Shown: positions 24,262-32,216 of the stretch, in pieces
Position numbering within the stretch: position 1 is the stretch's first letter
Layout: each line of letters starts with the position of its first letter
Assembly: GCF_018917525.1 (NCBI RefSeq)
Contig: NZ_JAHLOS010000040.1
Coordinates: forward strand, 1 to 38,995
Origin: Enterococcus raffinosus
Lineage (GTDB): Bacteria > Bacillota > Bacilli > Lactobacillales > Enterococcaceae
Length of the DNA stretch: 38,995 nucleotides
Direction: 5' to 3'
The notes under the pieces: model-generated
What the model saw: only the letters and a program-made list of their open reading frames with translations
What the model was told of the DNA's origin: nothing
Database searches by the model: none
Made by a program: the position numbers and the translations under genes

Positions 24262-24957
24262 TTAGAAAATCCCTTTTTCAATCTTTCCATTTGAATAATA
24301 ACGAGGACTTTTTAGTTCCTGCTGATTCAATTTATTCGTTTCTTCTTTGATCAGCTTGATCACTGTTTCAGCGGCCTGCGGATCAGCAACAAAATCATAG
24401 CGGTCACCGTCGATCTGGATTTTTGGGCAAATATCAAAGCTGTCATACCATTGCTCATAACGCTCATTGACCATTCGGTAGTAATCATGCAGCTCAGGAT
24501 TTGCGGCAATTTGTTCGTAATCTCGCCCACGTTTTTGAATCCGATCTAGCATCACATCAAAAGAAACTTTAATATGAACCATCAAATCAGGCCGTTTCTT
24601 TGGCGCGGCAGTCTCCAATTCCTTCAGCATCGTGTCTAATAAGTTGTCATATTGCAAGACCTCCTGTTGACTAACGCGTCCAAGATCAGCATTCAAATGA
24701 AACAGTAAACTGTCCTCATAAATTGAACGATCCAGCACGTTATCCGCTTGCTTCAAGGCATCCTTCATCGCCAAAAAGCGTTTATTTAAAAAGAATATTT
24801 GCAGCAGAAATGTATATTTTTCTGGATTCGAGTAAAACAACGGCAATACTTCGTTATCATCCACGTTCTCGTAAAATGGTTTTGAATTCATTTCCTGCGA
24901 CAACATATCTGTCAAACTACTCTTCCCTGCACCGATTGTGCCAGCTATTAATAGCAT
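24262..24957 (-). CDS. Deoxynucleoside kinase (dAK/dGK family)
   Basis: The product phosphorylates deoxyadenosine, deoxyguanosine or related deoxynucleosides in salvage. The P-loop GTIGAGKSS is at the N-terminus, FYENVDDNEVL carries the Glu base region, DRSIYEDSLLF is the family DRS-type motif, and RIQKRGRDYE is the lid. I place the start at the ATG at 24957, giving MLLIAGTIGAGKSS as in homologues; an ATG at 24969 directly abuts the ribosome site AGAGAGGG and adds four residues. It precedes the PnuC-family gene on the same strand, suggesting import plus phosphorylation. Confidence 0.9.
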   Translation of the reverse strand: MLLIAGTIGAGKSSLTDMLSQEMNSKPFYENVDDNEVLPLFYSNPEKYTFLLQIFFLNKRFLAMKDALKQADNVLDRSIYEDSLLFHLNADLGRVSQQEVLQYDNLLDTMLKELETAAPKKRPDLMVHIKVSFDVMLDRIQKRGRDYEQIAANPELHDYYRMVNERYEQWYDSFDICPKIQIDGDRYDFVADPQAAETVIKLIKEETNKLNQQELKSPRYYSNGKIEKGIF

Positions 24958-25074
24958 CGTTTCATCCATCCCTCTCTTATTAAATTAAGAATTTACCTTT
25001 TAAATCCTTGATAATAGTACTCCTAAATTTTTTTGATGTAAAGACTAGATTTTGTGTCTGTTTAGTGATATACA

Positions 25075-25108
25075 AAACCAACAACACAATATATAGTGTT
25101 GTTGGTTT
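25075..25108 (-). terminator. Strong hairpin after the WYL regulator gene
   Basis: A perfect 13-bp inverted repeat (AAACCAACAACAC/GTGTTGTTGGTTT) with an 8-base AT loop, followed on the minus strand by TTGTATAT. It lies about 115 bases after the stop of the WYL gene and is the only candidate terminator in this 250-base gap. Confidence 0.6.
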
Positions 25109-25222
25109 CATGAGGTTGTATGCACTTTCTTACGTATTCAGATAAAATTGAACGCAGGAAATCCTTGAATAGCCTGAGACGTTCAAGAATGATTGCCTTT
25201 CAGATGAAATAAAACCAAGCAA

Positions 25223-26137
25223 CTATTTATAATTCTCCAGTACCTCTTCAATTTTTACTCGCATTCGCTCTTTCATATATTTAGGTTCAATGATTTCGAC
25301 ATGTTTTCCGAAAGAAAGTAAATGCCTAATTAACCAATCATTGTCAGCGTATTCGTATGAAACCAAGTAATTTCCATCATCATCCATCGTCATACAGTCT
25401 TCACCGTATTCATCAAAGAGTTGATATGAGATTTCCGGAGAAAATTTTAGGACAAACGGAATCATTTCATAGTGCTCTTCATAATTTGTTTTTGTCGCAC
25501 TTTCATTAGGGACCTCTCTAACAAACTTTTCATCCAATATAATTAGATTTTTTATTCTTGAAGCCCGAAATAGACGAAAAGCTTTTTTGAATCGGCAATA
25601 GCCATACACATACCATGCACTACTTTTGAAAATTAAGCGTACAGGCTCGATGGTACGGTTATTCTGTTTTAATTCAGAAGTAAAATAATCAAATGAAACA
25701 ACATACTTATTGAGAATGGCATACTGTAAAGATGAAAATTTCTCCTTCTCCTTTTCTTGGCTACCAAAAGAAGAAAAATCTATTTCCAACCACTCGAACT
25801 TTTCATTAGAATCACTAAATAGTGCACTTACTTTGTCCAATAATTGGTCAGGATTATTAGGTGCTTGAGTCGCATTTAATAACTGTAGACCATGAATGAT
25901 TCTATCCTTTTCTTCCTGTGAAAAAAAGGTTCTATTAATTACGTACTGCTCCATAATTCCAACACCACCTTTTCTACCTTTTAAAGTAAATATTGGAATG
26001 TTAGCCATCGAAAGGGTATCAATATCTCTGATAATTGTTCGTCTAGATACATTGAAATAGTCTGCCAATTCTTGGGTAGTAATTTTTTCTCTGCTGATCA
26101 ATAGAAAAACCATTTGTAATAATCGTTCTACTTGCAT
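25223..26137 (-). CDS. HTH-WYL transcriptional regulator
   Basis: This 304-residue regulator has an N-terminal DeoR-like winged HTH (residues 1-60: ITTQELADYFNVSRRTIIRDIDTL), then a WYL domain (about 140-210; here SAWYVYGYCRFKKAFRLFRASRI) and a WCX dimer tail. Relatives bind DNA and sense ligands or nucleic acid through WYL. It is divergent from an MFS gene with a perfect palindrome between the starts, so it likely controls that gene and itself. The pair is visibly more AT-rich than its surroundings. Confidence 0.9.
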   Translation of the reverse strand: MQVERLLQMVFLLISREKITTQELADYFNVSRRTIIRDIDTLSMANIPIFTLKGRKGGVGIMEQYVINRTFFSQEEKDRIIHGLQLLNATQAPNNPDQLLDKVSALFSDSNEKFEWLEIDFSSFGSQEKEKEKFSSLQYAILNKYVVSFDYFTSELKQNNRTIEPVRLIFKSSAWYVYGYCRFKKAFRLFRASRIKNLIILDEKFVREVPNESATKTNYEEHYEMIPFVLKFSPEISYQLFDEYGEDCMTMDDDGNYLVSYEYADNDWLIRHLLSFGKHVEIIEPKYMKERMRVKIEEVLENYK

Positions 26138-26159
26138 GAGACTCCTCCAAAATAACTAA

Positions 26160-26181
26160 TAGTGACAGCTATATGTCACTA
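26160..26181. promoter_or_regulatory. Palindromic operator between WYL regulator and MFS gene
   Basis: TAGTGACA-N6-TGTCACTA is a perfect 8-bp-arm inverted repeat. It ends nine bases before TATAAT (26191-26196), the likely -10 of the MFS gene, and so occupies the -35 position, which itself is poor. The site also lies 22 bases upstream of the WYL gene start. It is the likely binding site of the divergent regulator. Confidence 0.75.
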
Positions 26182-26226
26182 TTTATTTTCTATAATTTAA
26201 GTATACACAATTTATGGAGGTTACAT

Positions 26227-27459
26227 ATGGAAACACTATCAAATGGATTTTTAAAAAAAGATTTTCTTATTTTAATTATAGGGCAAATTATTTCTATTTT
26301 CGGAAATTCTTGTTTACGTTTTTCAATACCCTTGTACTTGTTAACGACGAGTAGTTCATCGATTGCATTCAGTTTAAATCTAGCTATTTCAGTGCTACCA
26401 ACAATTTTTTTTAGTCCTCTAAATGGATTAATTGCTGACATGTTTTCAAAAAGAAAAACAATGATTTATCTTGATTTGTTTACGTGTTTTATTACCCTTT
26501 TAGCTATACTTACACTAAAATCAAACCAAGAATTTGTTTTATTGACTGGGTTTACATTCTTACTTTCAAGTATTCAAGCAATTTATCAACCCACGGTGTT
26601 ATCTAGCATACCTCTACTAATGCAGAAAAAGGATATTGGTAAAGCAAATGCTATTGTAAATCAAGTACAATCATTATCGAATATTATAGGTCCTGCACTA
26701 GGTGGTTTCTTTTTCAATTATTTTGGTATTCAATTTATTTTAATAGTAGCAGCATTTAGTTTTCTATTTTCTGCTTTCGTTGAAGTCTTTATGAAGATTC
26801 CTGAACTAAAAGTGGAAAAAGATACCTCTCTACTTCATAGAATTAAGCAGGATACTATTGATTGTTTTGACTATTTCAAAAGAAAGAAAATACTATTAAA
26901 AATTGCTATCCTAGTCGCATTATTCAACTTGTTTTTTGAGTCAATGTTAATTATTGGGCTACCGCAGATTATCCTTAATTATTTAAAGTTAAACAGTACG
27001 TTTTATGGACTAGTGCAATCTGCTCAGTCCTTTGGAGCACTTTTAGGTGGTCTTCTCTTAACATTATTCTTTAACCGATTTAAAATGAATCGTAGTTATC
27101 TTCTTTTTGCTAGTACGGTTATCATTCTACTGCCTATCCCGTTCATTTTGTATCTAGAAATAGCGAGTATTCCCTCAGCAATGATTATATGTATATGTTG
27201 CTTCTTTTTCATGATATCCAGCACCATTTTTAGCATTATGATGATTAGCTTTATTCAATCAATGACCCCTAATGTCTTGATGGGAAAGATAATTTCTTAT
27301 GTATATGCACTAACTGCTTGTGCAAGACCATTGGGGCAAGTGATGTATGGATACCTATTTGAGAAATATTTTACTCATACAGTCTTGATTTTACTCGTCA
27401 CAATTTTTATAAACATTTTTATTTCTCTTTATGCAAAAAAGATTCTATCCCCTGTCTAA
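26227..27459 (+). CDS. MFS transporter (MefA/macrolide-type fold)
   Basis: This 410-residue, 12-span major facilitator begins LKKDFLILIIGQIISIFGNS and has NGLIADMFSKRKT (motif A region). It resembles the MFS group that includes Mef-type and enterobactin-type exporters. I chose the ATG at 26227, six bases after GGAGG; an ATG at 26173 lies within the operator and lacks a ribosome site. The gene is strongly AT-rich compared with its neighbours, hinting at acquisition with its divergent WYL regulator. The substrate is unknown. Confidence 0.87.
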   Translation: METLSNGFLKKDFLILIIGQIISIFGNSCLRFSIPLYLLTTSSSSIAFSLNLAISVLPTIFFSPLNGLIADMFSKRKTMIYLDLFTCFITLLAILTLKSNQEFVLLTGFTFLLSSIQAIYQPTVLSSIPLLMQKKDIGKANAIVNQVQSLSNIIGPALGGFFFNYFGIQFILIVAAFSFLFSAFVEVFMKIPELKVEKDTSLLHRIKQDTIDCFDYFKRKKILLKIAILVALFNLFFESMLIIGLPQIILNYLKLNSTFYGLVQSAQSFGALLGGLLLTLFFNRFKMNRSYLLFASTVIILLPIPFILYLEIASIPSAMIICICCFFFMISSTIFSIMMISFIQSMTPNVLMGKIISYVYALTACARPLGQVMYGYLFEKYFTHTVLILLVTIFINIFISLYAKKILSPV

Positions 27460-27476
27460 TCTCGAAAAAAGATAGA

Positions 27477-27505
27477 AGACCTCTTTACTTCACGTAAAGA
27501 GGTCT
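27477..27505. terminator. Bidirectional terminator between MFS gene and gfr operon
   Basis: AGACCTCTTTAC/GTAAAGAGGTCT is a perfect 12-bp stem with a 5-base loop between convergent genes. On the minus strand TCTATCTTTTTT follows. Confidence 0.85.
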
Positions 27506-27511
27506 AAAGTA

Positions 27512-28516
27512 TTAATAATCAAATTGACGGTAGTAGCGGCGAATGTCTAATGGGTGGCAATTTAGTTTTTCAACATGGGCATCGATTCGTTGGGTGACAC
27601 AGTGCATTAATAAATGCGGTAACACACGGCCGCGATTTTTCTCGCTAATCCCTTCAATTGGATAATCCTTGGAATCGATGAAGGTATAGTTTCCACAAAT
27701 ACGCGGCAAGAGATTTTTCACTCGCTCAGCTAATGGTCGTTGCTCATCTTCCCCTAAAAATAGTGTTACTGGGGTTGTTTCGTCCACGATTTCTAGTGTT
27801 CCGTGTAAGAATTCAGCAGCGTGGATTGATTTAGAGCGTAACCAGCTTTGTTCTTCCCAATAGCACATTGCATATGAGTAAACGGCGCCCCACTGATTAC
27901 CAGCTCCGATAAAGTAATGCATATCGTCATGACGATGTTTTTCAGCAAACTCGCGTCCAAAGTCTTCCGCTTGTTTTTCTGCTTCAACTAACCCTTTGGC
28001 TAAATGATTTTCCAATTCTTCATAATACTCTTCATAGTCTGGAAAATCGCCATTCTTGTTCATCAAACGATCGGCAACCATAAAGAATTTGATCTGCTCA
28101 GTTCCAGGATTCGGATAGGTAATCACGTGATCACAGCTTTCAGCCAGTTTCGTACCTGCTGTATCAATAAAACCTAATAATGTCGCGCCAACTTCTTTAA
28201 TCCTATCCACTGCCTTCACGACTTCTTCCGTTGTGCCTGTTACTGAAGAAAGAATCACTAATGAATCCTTCGTCAGTCTGCGATTACCAGTAGTATAATA
28301 TTCAGCAGCGTGCTGCACATAGACCGGTAAATCGCTGCGACCGTTAATATAGGTTACTGCCTGCATCGCTGAAGCATAAGTGCCGCCGATGCCTAAGTAA
28401 AAGATATTGTCATAACCTTTTTCCCACACCTCATCAATGATTTTTTCAACCTGCGGGCGTAGCGCTAAGGCTCCTTGGATATCATCAATTTGCTGCTGTT
28501 CATTAAATTTCAACAT
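27512..28516 (-). CDS. gfrF: Fructoselysine-6-phosphate deglycase-type SIS protein
   Basis: This 334-residue double-SIS protein is related to FrlB/GfrF, which splits fructoselysine-6-P into glucose-6-P and lysine. The sugar-phosphate sites appear as YLGIGGTYASAMQAV (about 41-55) and ILSSVTGTTEEVVKAV. HAAEFLHGTLEIVDE carries the Glu/His region typical of these deglycases. It is the last gene of the PTS operon, 18 bases after gfrE, with GAGGAG before the start. Substrate assignment follows the characterised E. faecium and Salmonella operons. Confidence 0.82.
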   Translation of the reverse strand: MLKFNEQQQIDDIQGALALRPQVEKIIDEVWEKGYDNIFYLGIGGTYASAMQAVTYINGRSDLPVYVQHAAEYYTTGNRRLTKDSLVILSSVTGTTEEVVKAVDRIKEVGATLLGFIDTAGTKLAESCDHVITYPNPGTEQIKFFMVADRLMNKNGDFPDYEEYYEELENHLAKGLVEAEKQAEDFGREFAEKHRHDDMHYFIGAGNQWGAVYSYAMCYWEEQSWLRSKSIHAAEFLHGTLEIVDETTPVTLFLGEDEQRPLAERVKNLLPRICGNYTFIDSKDYPIEGISEKNRGRVLPHLLMHCVTQRIDAHVEKLNCHPLDIRRYYRQFDY

Positions 28517-28534
28517 GTCATAAACTCCTCAACT

Positions 28535-29590
28535 TTATATTTTACTTTTCAATACTGCGTCAAAATCATCAAAAATTCGTTTGCTTAAATCAATTCCCTT
28601 CGCCGTTGCCGTGCGATACGCCAGCAGTTGGAACGGAATAATCAATACTAATGGAGAGAAAAGCTCTGAAACCTCAATATCTAAACCTAAAGTATCGTTA
28701 TCAGAAGCTTTTTTTGTCGTCACCCTCAGAATTTTCCCAACAGAACTAGCCATATAAGCTGCTAAAGCCTGTGATCTTTCAAGATTCACACTAGGTGTTT
28801 CGATAAAGAATAGCGTATGCTCCCAATCGGCTTCCAAATATGGACCATGCATGTAAGCTTCTAATTCAAAGCCTTGACTAGGCCGACGCACGGTTTCAGT
28901 AAATTTCGTTTCAAACTCTTTGGCTGTTCCCCAGTTTGGTCCATAGCCTAATGCAACGAAACGTCCGCCAAGCTTCAGCAGATTTTCGTGCTGCTCAAAA
29001 AAATCATTGGTCTTTTCGATCACACTTGGAATATGGGTAATTAATTCCGCTAATTCTTCCTTAAGCGCATGAAGCTTTTGCTCATCAATTTGTTTTTTCG
29101 AAACGCCGACTTTAATCGCCAATAGGATCAATTGTAAAATTGTTGCTGAAAAGCCTTTTGTAACAAAGCCAACGGTTTCGATTCCCATATTCAAGTCAAT
29201 GACTTTATCAACCACTTGAGCAATCGGACTTTCTACATCGCTGGTTAACACGATCCGTTGAATCTCGCTGCCACCTAATTCCTTCATCGCATTGATCGTT
29301 GACGCGCTCTTCCCGCTTTGGGAAACGCCAATAATCGTATCGGTTCCCTTGATCAATCGTCCATAATGATTGAAATTATAGGGTTCTTCAATCGTAATCG
29401 TGACATCCGCCAATGTTTCAAACGCGAACTTTGCTGATAAACACGCATTATAGGAGGAACCTGTTGCTAAAATCGTGACAGTGTTCATATTTGCCAATTG
29501 CGCATCCGCTGAAAAATCATACTCGTTTAAAATTTTCGCCAATGTTTCCTGCTCTTGATCAATATAATCAAGCATTGTCATTGTTGACAT
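28535..29590 (-). CDS. gfrE: Glucoselysine-6-phosphate deglycase-type SIS protein
   Basis: This 351-residue protein has two SIS domains like the isomerase half of GlmS: ILATGSSYNACLSAKFAFE (about 40-58) and IGVSQSGKSASTINAMKE (about 87-104). In the E. faecium and Salmonella operons the GlmS-like member cleaves glucoselysine-6-P to glucose-6-P and lysine, while the FrlB-like member handles fructoselysine-6-P. It lacks a glutaminase domain. GGAGGG precedes the start, 15 bases after the EIID stop. Confidence 0.82.
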   Translation of the reverse strand: MSTMTMLDYIDQEQETLAKILNEYDFSADAQLANMNTVTILATGSSYNACLSAKFAFETLADVTITIEEPYNFNHYGRLIKGTDTIIGVSQSGKSASTINAMKELGGSEIQRIVLTSDVESPIAQVVDKVIDLNMGIETVGFVTKGFSATILQLILLAIKVGVSKKQIDEQKLHALKEELAELITHIPSVIEKTNDFFEQHENLLKLGGRFVALGYGPNWGTAKEFETKFTETVRRPSQGFELEAYMHGPYLEADWEHTLFFIETPSVNLERSQALAAYMASSVGKILRVTTKKASDNDTLGLDIEVSELFSPLVLIIPFQLLAYRTATAKGIDLSKRIFDDFDAVLKSKI

Positions 29591-29605
29591 ATTTTCCCTC
29601 CATTC

Positions 29606-30436
29606 TTAAAAGATCCCGATCAATGAACCAAGGATACCGAAAACCGCTAATCCTAGTAGAATTGTTAAAGCTTTGACTTCCTTTTTCAATAAATAGAAGA
29701 CTGCACCAAAAGCACCCAATGATAAGATTCGCGGCACGATATCGTCAAAAATACTTTGGACTGTCACTGCATTTTCACCTGTCCCGATTTTTAACGGAAT
29801 ATTGATATCGATCATTGAAGCAGTCATTCCGCCAACCACCATCAACCCGATGATTGAAGCACCTAAGGTCAAGCTGCCCATCATGCCGTTTTCCTGAATT
29901 TTCTTCAAGAAGCCGGTTCCCAATTTATAGCCCCAAGAGGTTGCGAAATAACGGAACAATAAATGTGGAATATTGAAAATCAGAATAAACAAGATTGGTC
30001 CTAAAATATTGCCCTGCAATGCCAAAGAAGTTCCCACACCTGTAGCAATCAAGCGTAATGTTCCCCAGAAGAAGGAATCGCCAATCCCAGCCAATGGTCC
30101 CATTAATGACGTTTTAATATTATCAATTGTGGAAACGTCAAAATTCGGATCGTTGGCATTTTCCTCTTCCATCGCCGCGTTGATCCCTAGAATCAATGTC
30201 ACGATATGAGGTGTGGTGTTGAAGAACTCCAGATGGCGCTTCAACGCTGTCGCCATCGCTTCTTTAGATTTATACAATTTCTTCAAAATCGGAATCATCG
30301 CATAACAGTAAGCCAGATTCATTTGTCGTTCATAGTTCCACGAGAATTCCATTTGGAACGAACGCCAAAACACCTTACTCAAATCTTTTTTCGTAATTTT
30401 CAACTCATTGTTCTCATTAGAAGTCTTCATCATCAT
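29606..30436 (-). CDS. gfrD: PTS mannose-family EIID component
   Basis: This 276-residue membrane component of a mannose-type PTS begins LSKVFWRSFQMEFSWNYERQMNLAYCYAMIP, the family's N-terminal signature, and has hydrophobic helices in the C-terminal half. With EIIC it moves the sugar conjugate across the membrane while it is phosphorylated. The start at 30436 overlaps the EIIC gene by 20 bases, with GGGGAGG six bases upstream inside EIIC, so translation is coupled. Confidence 0.92.
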   Translation of the reverse strand: MMMKTSNENNELKITKKDLSKVFWRSFQMEFSWNYERQMNLAYCYAMIPILKKLYKSKEAMATALKRHLEFFNTTPHIVTLILGINAAMEEENANDPNFDVSTIDNIKTSLMGPLAGIGDSFFWGTLRLIATGVGTSLALQGNILGPILFILIFNIPHLLFRYFATSWGYKLGTGFLKKIQENGMMGSLTLGASIIGLMVVGGMTASMIDINIPLKIGTGENAVTVQSIFDDIVPRILSLGAFGAVFYLLKKEVKALTILLGLAVFGILGSLIGIF

Positions 30437-31208
30437 CCACTACCTCCCCTGTAGAAGTCTGAGCACTATTGTTCTGTCCGCCGCGCACATTCATAATATT
30501 GATCACCACTACCGCTACGATCGCACCAAATATAGCGATTCCCGTCACTGGAATTTCAAGATAAGCCGCTAAAGCAAAACCTAAAAAGAAGTATGGCGCC
30601 ACTTGTTTATTGATCAATAGACGAGCCAGCATCGCGAACCCTAGTGCTGGAATCAAACCAGTTGCGACAGATAAGCCGTGCTGAATGAATTCAGGAATCA
30701 TCGCCAATAAATTGCCTACGGTTTTACTTCCTACCATAAATGAAATCATGACTACTAATCCTAGCATCAAGGATAGCCCAATTCCTGCCATTAGATGCAT
30801 CCGTTCCACACCTTTATAGTTTCCATCAGCGGCATATTTATCGGCATTTTGGTTCATGATTGGAATCAAAATACCTAGGTAAATATTTTTCAGAATCAAG
30901 GTTAATGTGGCAATCGGCAACCCCAGCAGCAACGCTGTTTCTGTTCCTGCGCCAGCCGTAATCGCAAAAGCCGTTCCTAAAATCCCACCTGTCACTACAT
31001 CCGGCGGAATCGCTGCGCCAACAGAGAAAGAACCGATAAATGCTAATTCTAAAGTTGCTCCCATGATAATGCCGGCCTTAATATCTCCTAACACAATTCC
31101 AGTAAAAAGACCCGTGACAATTGGACGAGATAATAGCGATGTTCCTAACGCGTACTCAGATTGAGCAATAAATGCGACTAAACCAAGTAAAATTGCTTGA
31201 ATAAGCAT
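30417..31208 (-). CDS. gfrC: PTS mannose-family EIIC component
   Basis: This 263-residue integral membrane protein of the EIIC-Man type has repeated hydrophobic segments and family features such as SRPIVTGLFTGIVLGD (about 27-42) and GGILGTAFAITAGAGTETALLLGLPI. It forms the permease with EIID. It ends in an acidic tail (VVDDDEDF) and overlaps the EIID start by 20 bases. Confidence 0.92.
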   Translation of the reverse strand: MLIQAILLGLVAFIAQSEYALGTSLLSRPIVTGLFTGIVLGDIKAGIIMGATLELAFIGSFSVGAAIPPDVVTGGILGTAFAITAGAGTETALLLGLPIATLTLILKNIYLGILIPIMNQNADKYAADGNYKGVERMHLMAGIGLSLMLGLVVMISFMVGSKTVGNLLAMIPEFIQHGLSVATGLIPALGFAMLARLLINKQVAPYFFLGFALAAYLEIPVTGIAIFGAIVAVVVINIMNVRGGQNNSAQTSTGEVVDDDEDF

Positions 31209-31228
31209 GTTTCTTCAACCTTTCTTTT

Positions 31229-31699
31229 TTAAAGAACTTCAGTAACAGCAACCTTTTTATCAGCTGGCACTTGTCGAATTTCCACTTCGAGTCCGTTGCC
31301 AACCATTTCCTTCAACATTTCTTCTTCCTCAGGCAAAACATTAACCGCTTTTCCGATGCTCCGCGTACCTTCCTTCGCTTTGATTCCGCCTAAATTGATC
31401 TTTTGAATCTCTGGATACACCTCTGCCAATTTTTTCGCATCCGCAATCGATTCCACCACGATAAATAATTTGTACTTATCAGTCACACCGCTTTGCAGCG
31501 CGACAATAGAATCCTCGATATTCTTGATAACCAGTTTGACTCCTTGTGGTTTCGCCAATTTGATGGTGGTTTTGCGCAGCTCATTTGTTGGTACATCATC
31601 ATTGGCGATCAGGATGCAATCTGCTCCCAAGCCTTGGGTCCAAGAAAATGCCACCTGACCGTGCAGCAAGCGATGGTCTACTCTTGTTAATAAAATCAT
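31229..31699 (-). CDS. gfrB: PTS mannose-family EIIB component
   Basis: This 156-residue cytoplasmic EIIB-Man/Lev domain protein passes phosphate from EIIA to the incoming substrate. The phosphorylated His13 lies in RVDHRLLHGQVAFSW, the family's characteristic active-site loop. It is a separate polypeptide, not fused to EIIA. It sits 17 bases after the EIIA stop. Confidence 0.93.
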   Translation of the reverse strand: MILLTRVDHRLLHGQVAFSWTQGLGADCILIANDDVPTNELRKTTIKLAKPQGVKLVIKNIEDSIVALQSGVTDKYKLFIVVESIADAKKLAEVYPEIQKINLGGIKAKEGTRSIGKAVNVLPEEEEMLKEMVGNGLEVEIRQVPADKKVAVTEVL

Positions 31700-31716
31700 G
31701 TTTATTCCTCCATTTT

Positions 31717-32136
31717 TTAAAATTCTTCTTCTTCCATTTGGTTCATAATCGCTTGATTACAAAATTGAATCGTCTGCTTAGATGTTTCTAAAGTACTTTC
31801 AATCAATTTCGGTAATGATTCAGCCTGCTGAAGCTGCATGGATAGTTCCACTAGAAACGGCAAATTCATTCCCGCAACTAAATAAAAATTGGGACGATCA
31901 ATCTGAGTCAAAAATTCATTATTCACGCTTCCACCGAATAAATCCGTTACTACTACTATTTCGTCATCACGATAGGCGTTCATAATATTCTTCACTTCTT
32001 TTTGCAAATCAAAGTCCTCTGTCAAATAGCAATCCAGCGTTTCGATCGCAAGCTGTTTTCCGCAAATCAATTCCAGCGAAGATGTTATCCCTGAAGCTAA
32101 TTTTCCGTGGGATGCCAGAATGAGCTTTCTTTCCAA
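31717..32136 (-). CDS. gfrA: PTS mannose-family EIIA component
   Basis: This 139-residue EIIA-Man domain protein has phosphorylation site His10 in LILASHGKLASG and IVVVTDLFGGSVNNEF in the middle. It takes phosphate from HPr and gives it to EIIB; its unphosphorylated form can also talk to the LevR-type activator. It is the first gene of the operon, 36 bases after the consensus sigma54 promoter. Confidence 0.93.
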   Translation of the reverse strand: MERKLILASHGKLASGITSSLELICGKQLAIETLDCYLTEDFDLQKEVKNIMNAYRDDEIVVVTDLFGGSVNNEFLTQIDRPNFYLVAGMNLPFLVELSMQLQQAESLPKLIESTLETSKQTIQFCNQAIMNQMEEEEF

Positions 32137-32171
32137 TACTATTCACCTCTCAATCCTCTCTACACCTTAAT

Positions 32172-32215
32172 AAAAGCAAGCGGTGTGCCAACATTAGTGG
32201 CGCACCGCTTGCTTT
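32172..32215 (-). terminator. Terminator of the activator gene, overlapping the sigma54 promoter
   Basis: Arms of 17 bases (32173-32189 and 32199-32215, one mismatch) close a 9-base loop and start two bases after the activator's stop codon. TTTTATT follows on the minus strand. Its 3' arm contains the -24/-12 promoter of the PTS operon. Confidence 0.85.
32173..32191 (-). promoter_or_regulatory. Sigma54 (-24/-12) promoter of the gfr operon
   Basis: Minus-strand TTGGCAC-ACCGC-TTGCTTT matches the consensus TGGCAC-N5-TTGCW exactly, with GG and GC 12 bases apart. It lies 36 bases before the EIIA start. The upstream gene encodes a LevR-type sigma54 activator, which confirms the type. Activator binding sites should lie further upstream, inside the 3' part of the activator gene; I could not define them. 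Confidence 0.93.
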
Positions 32216-32216
32216 C

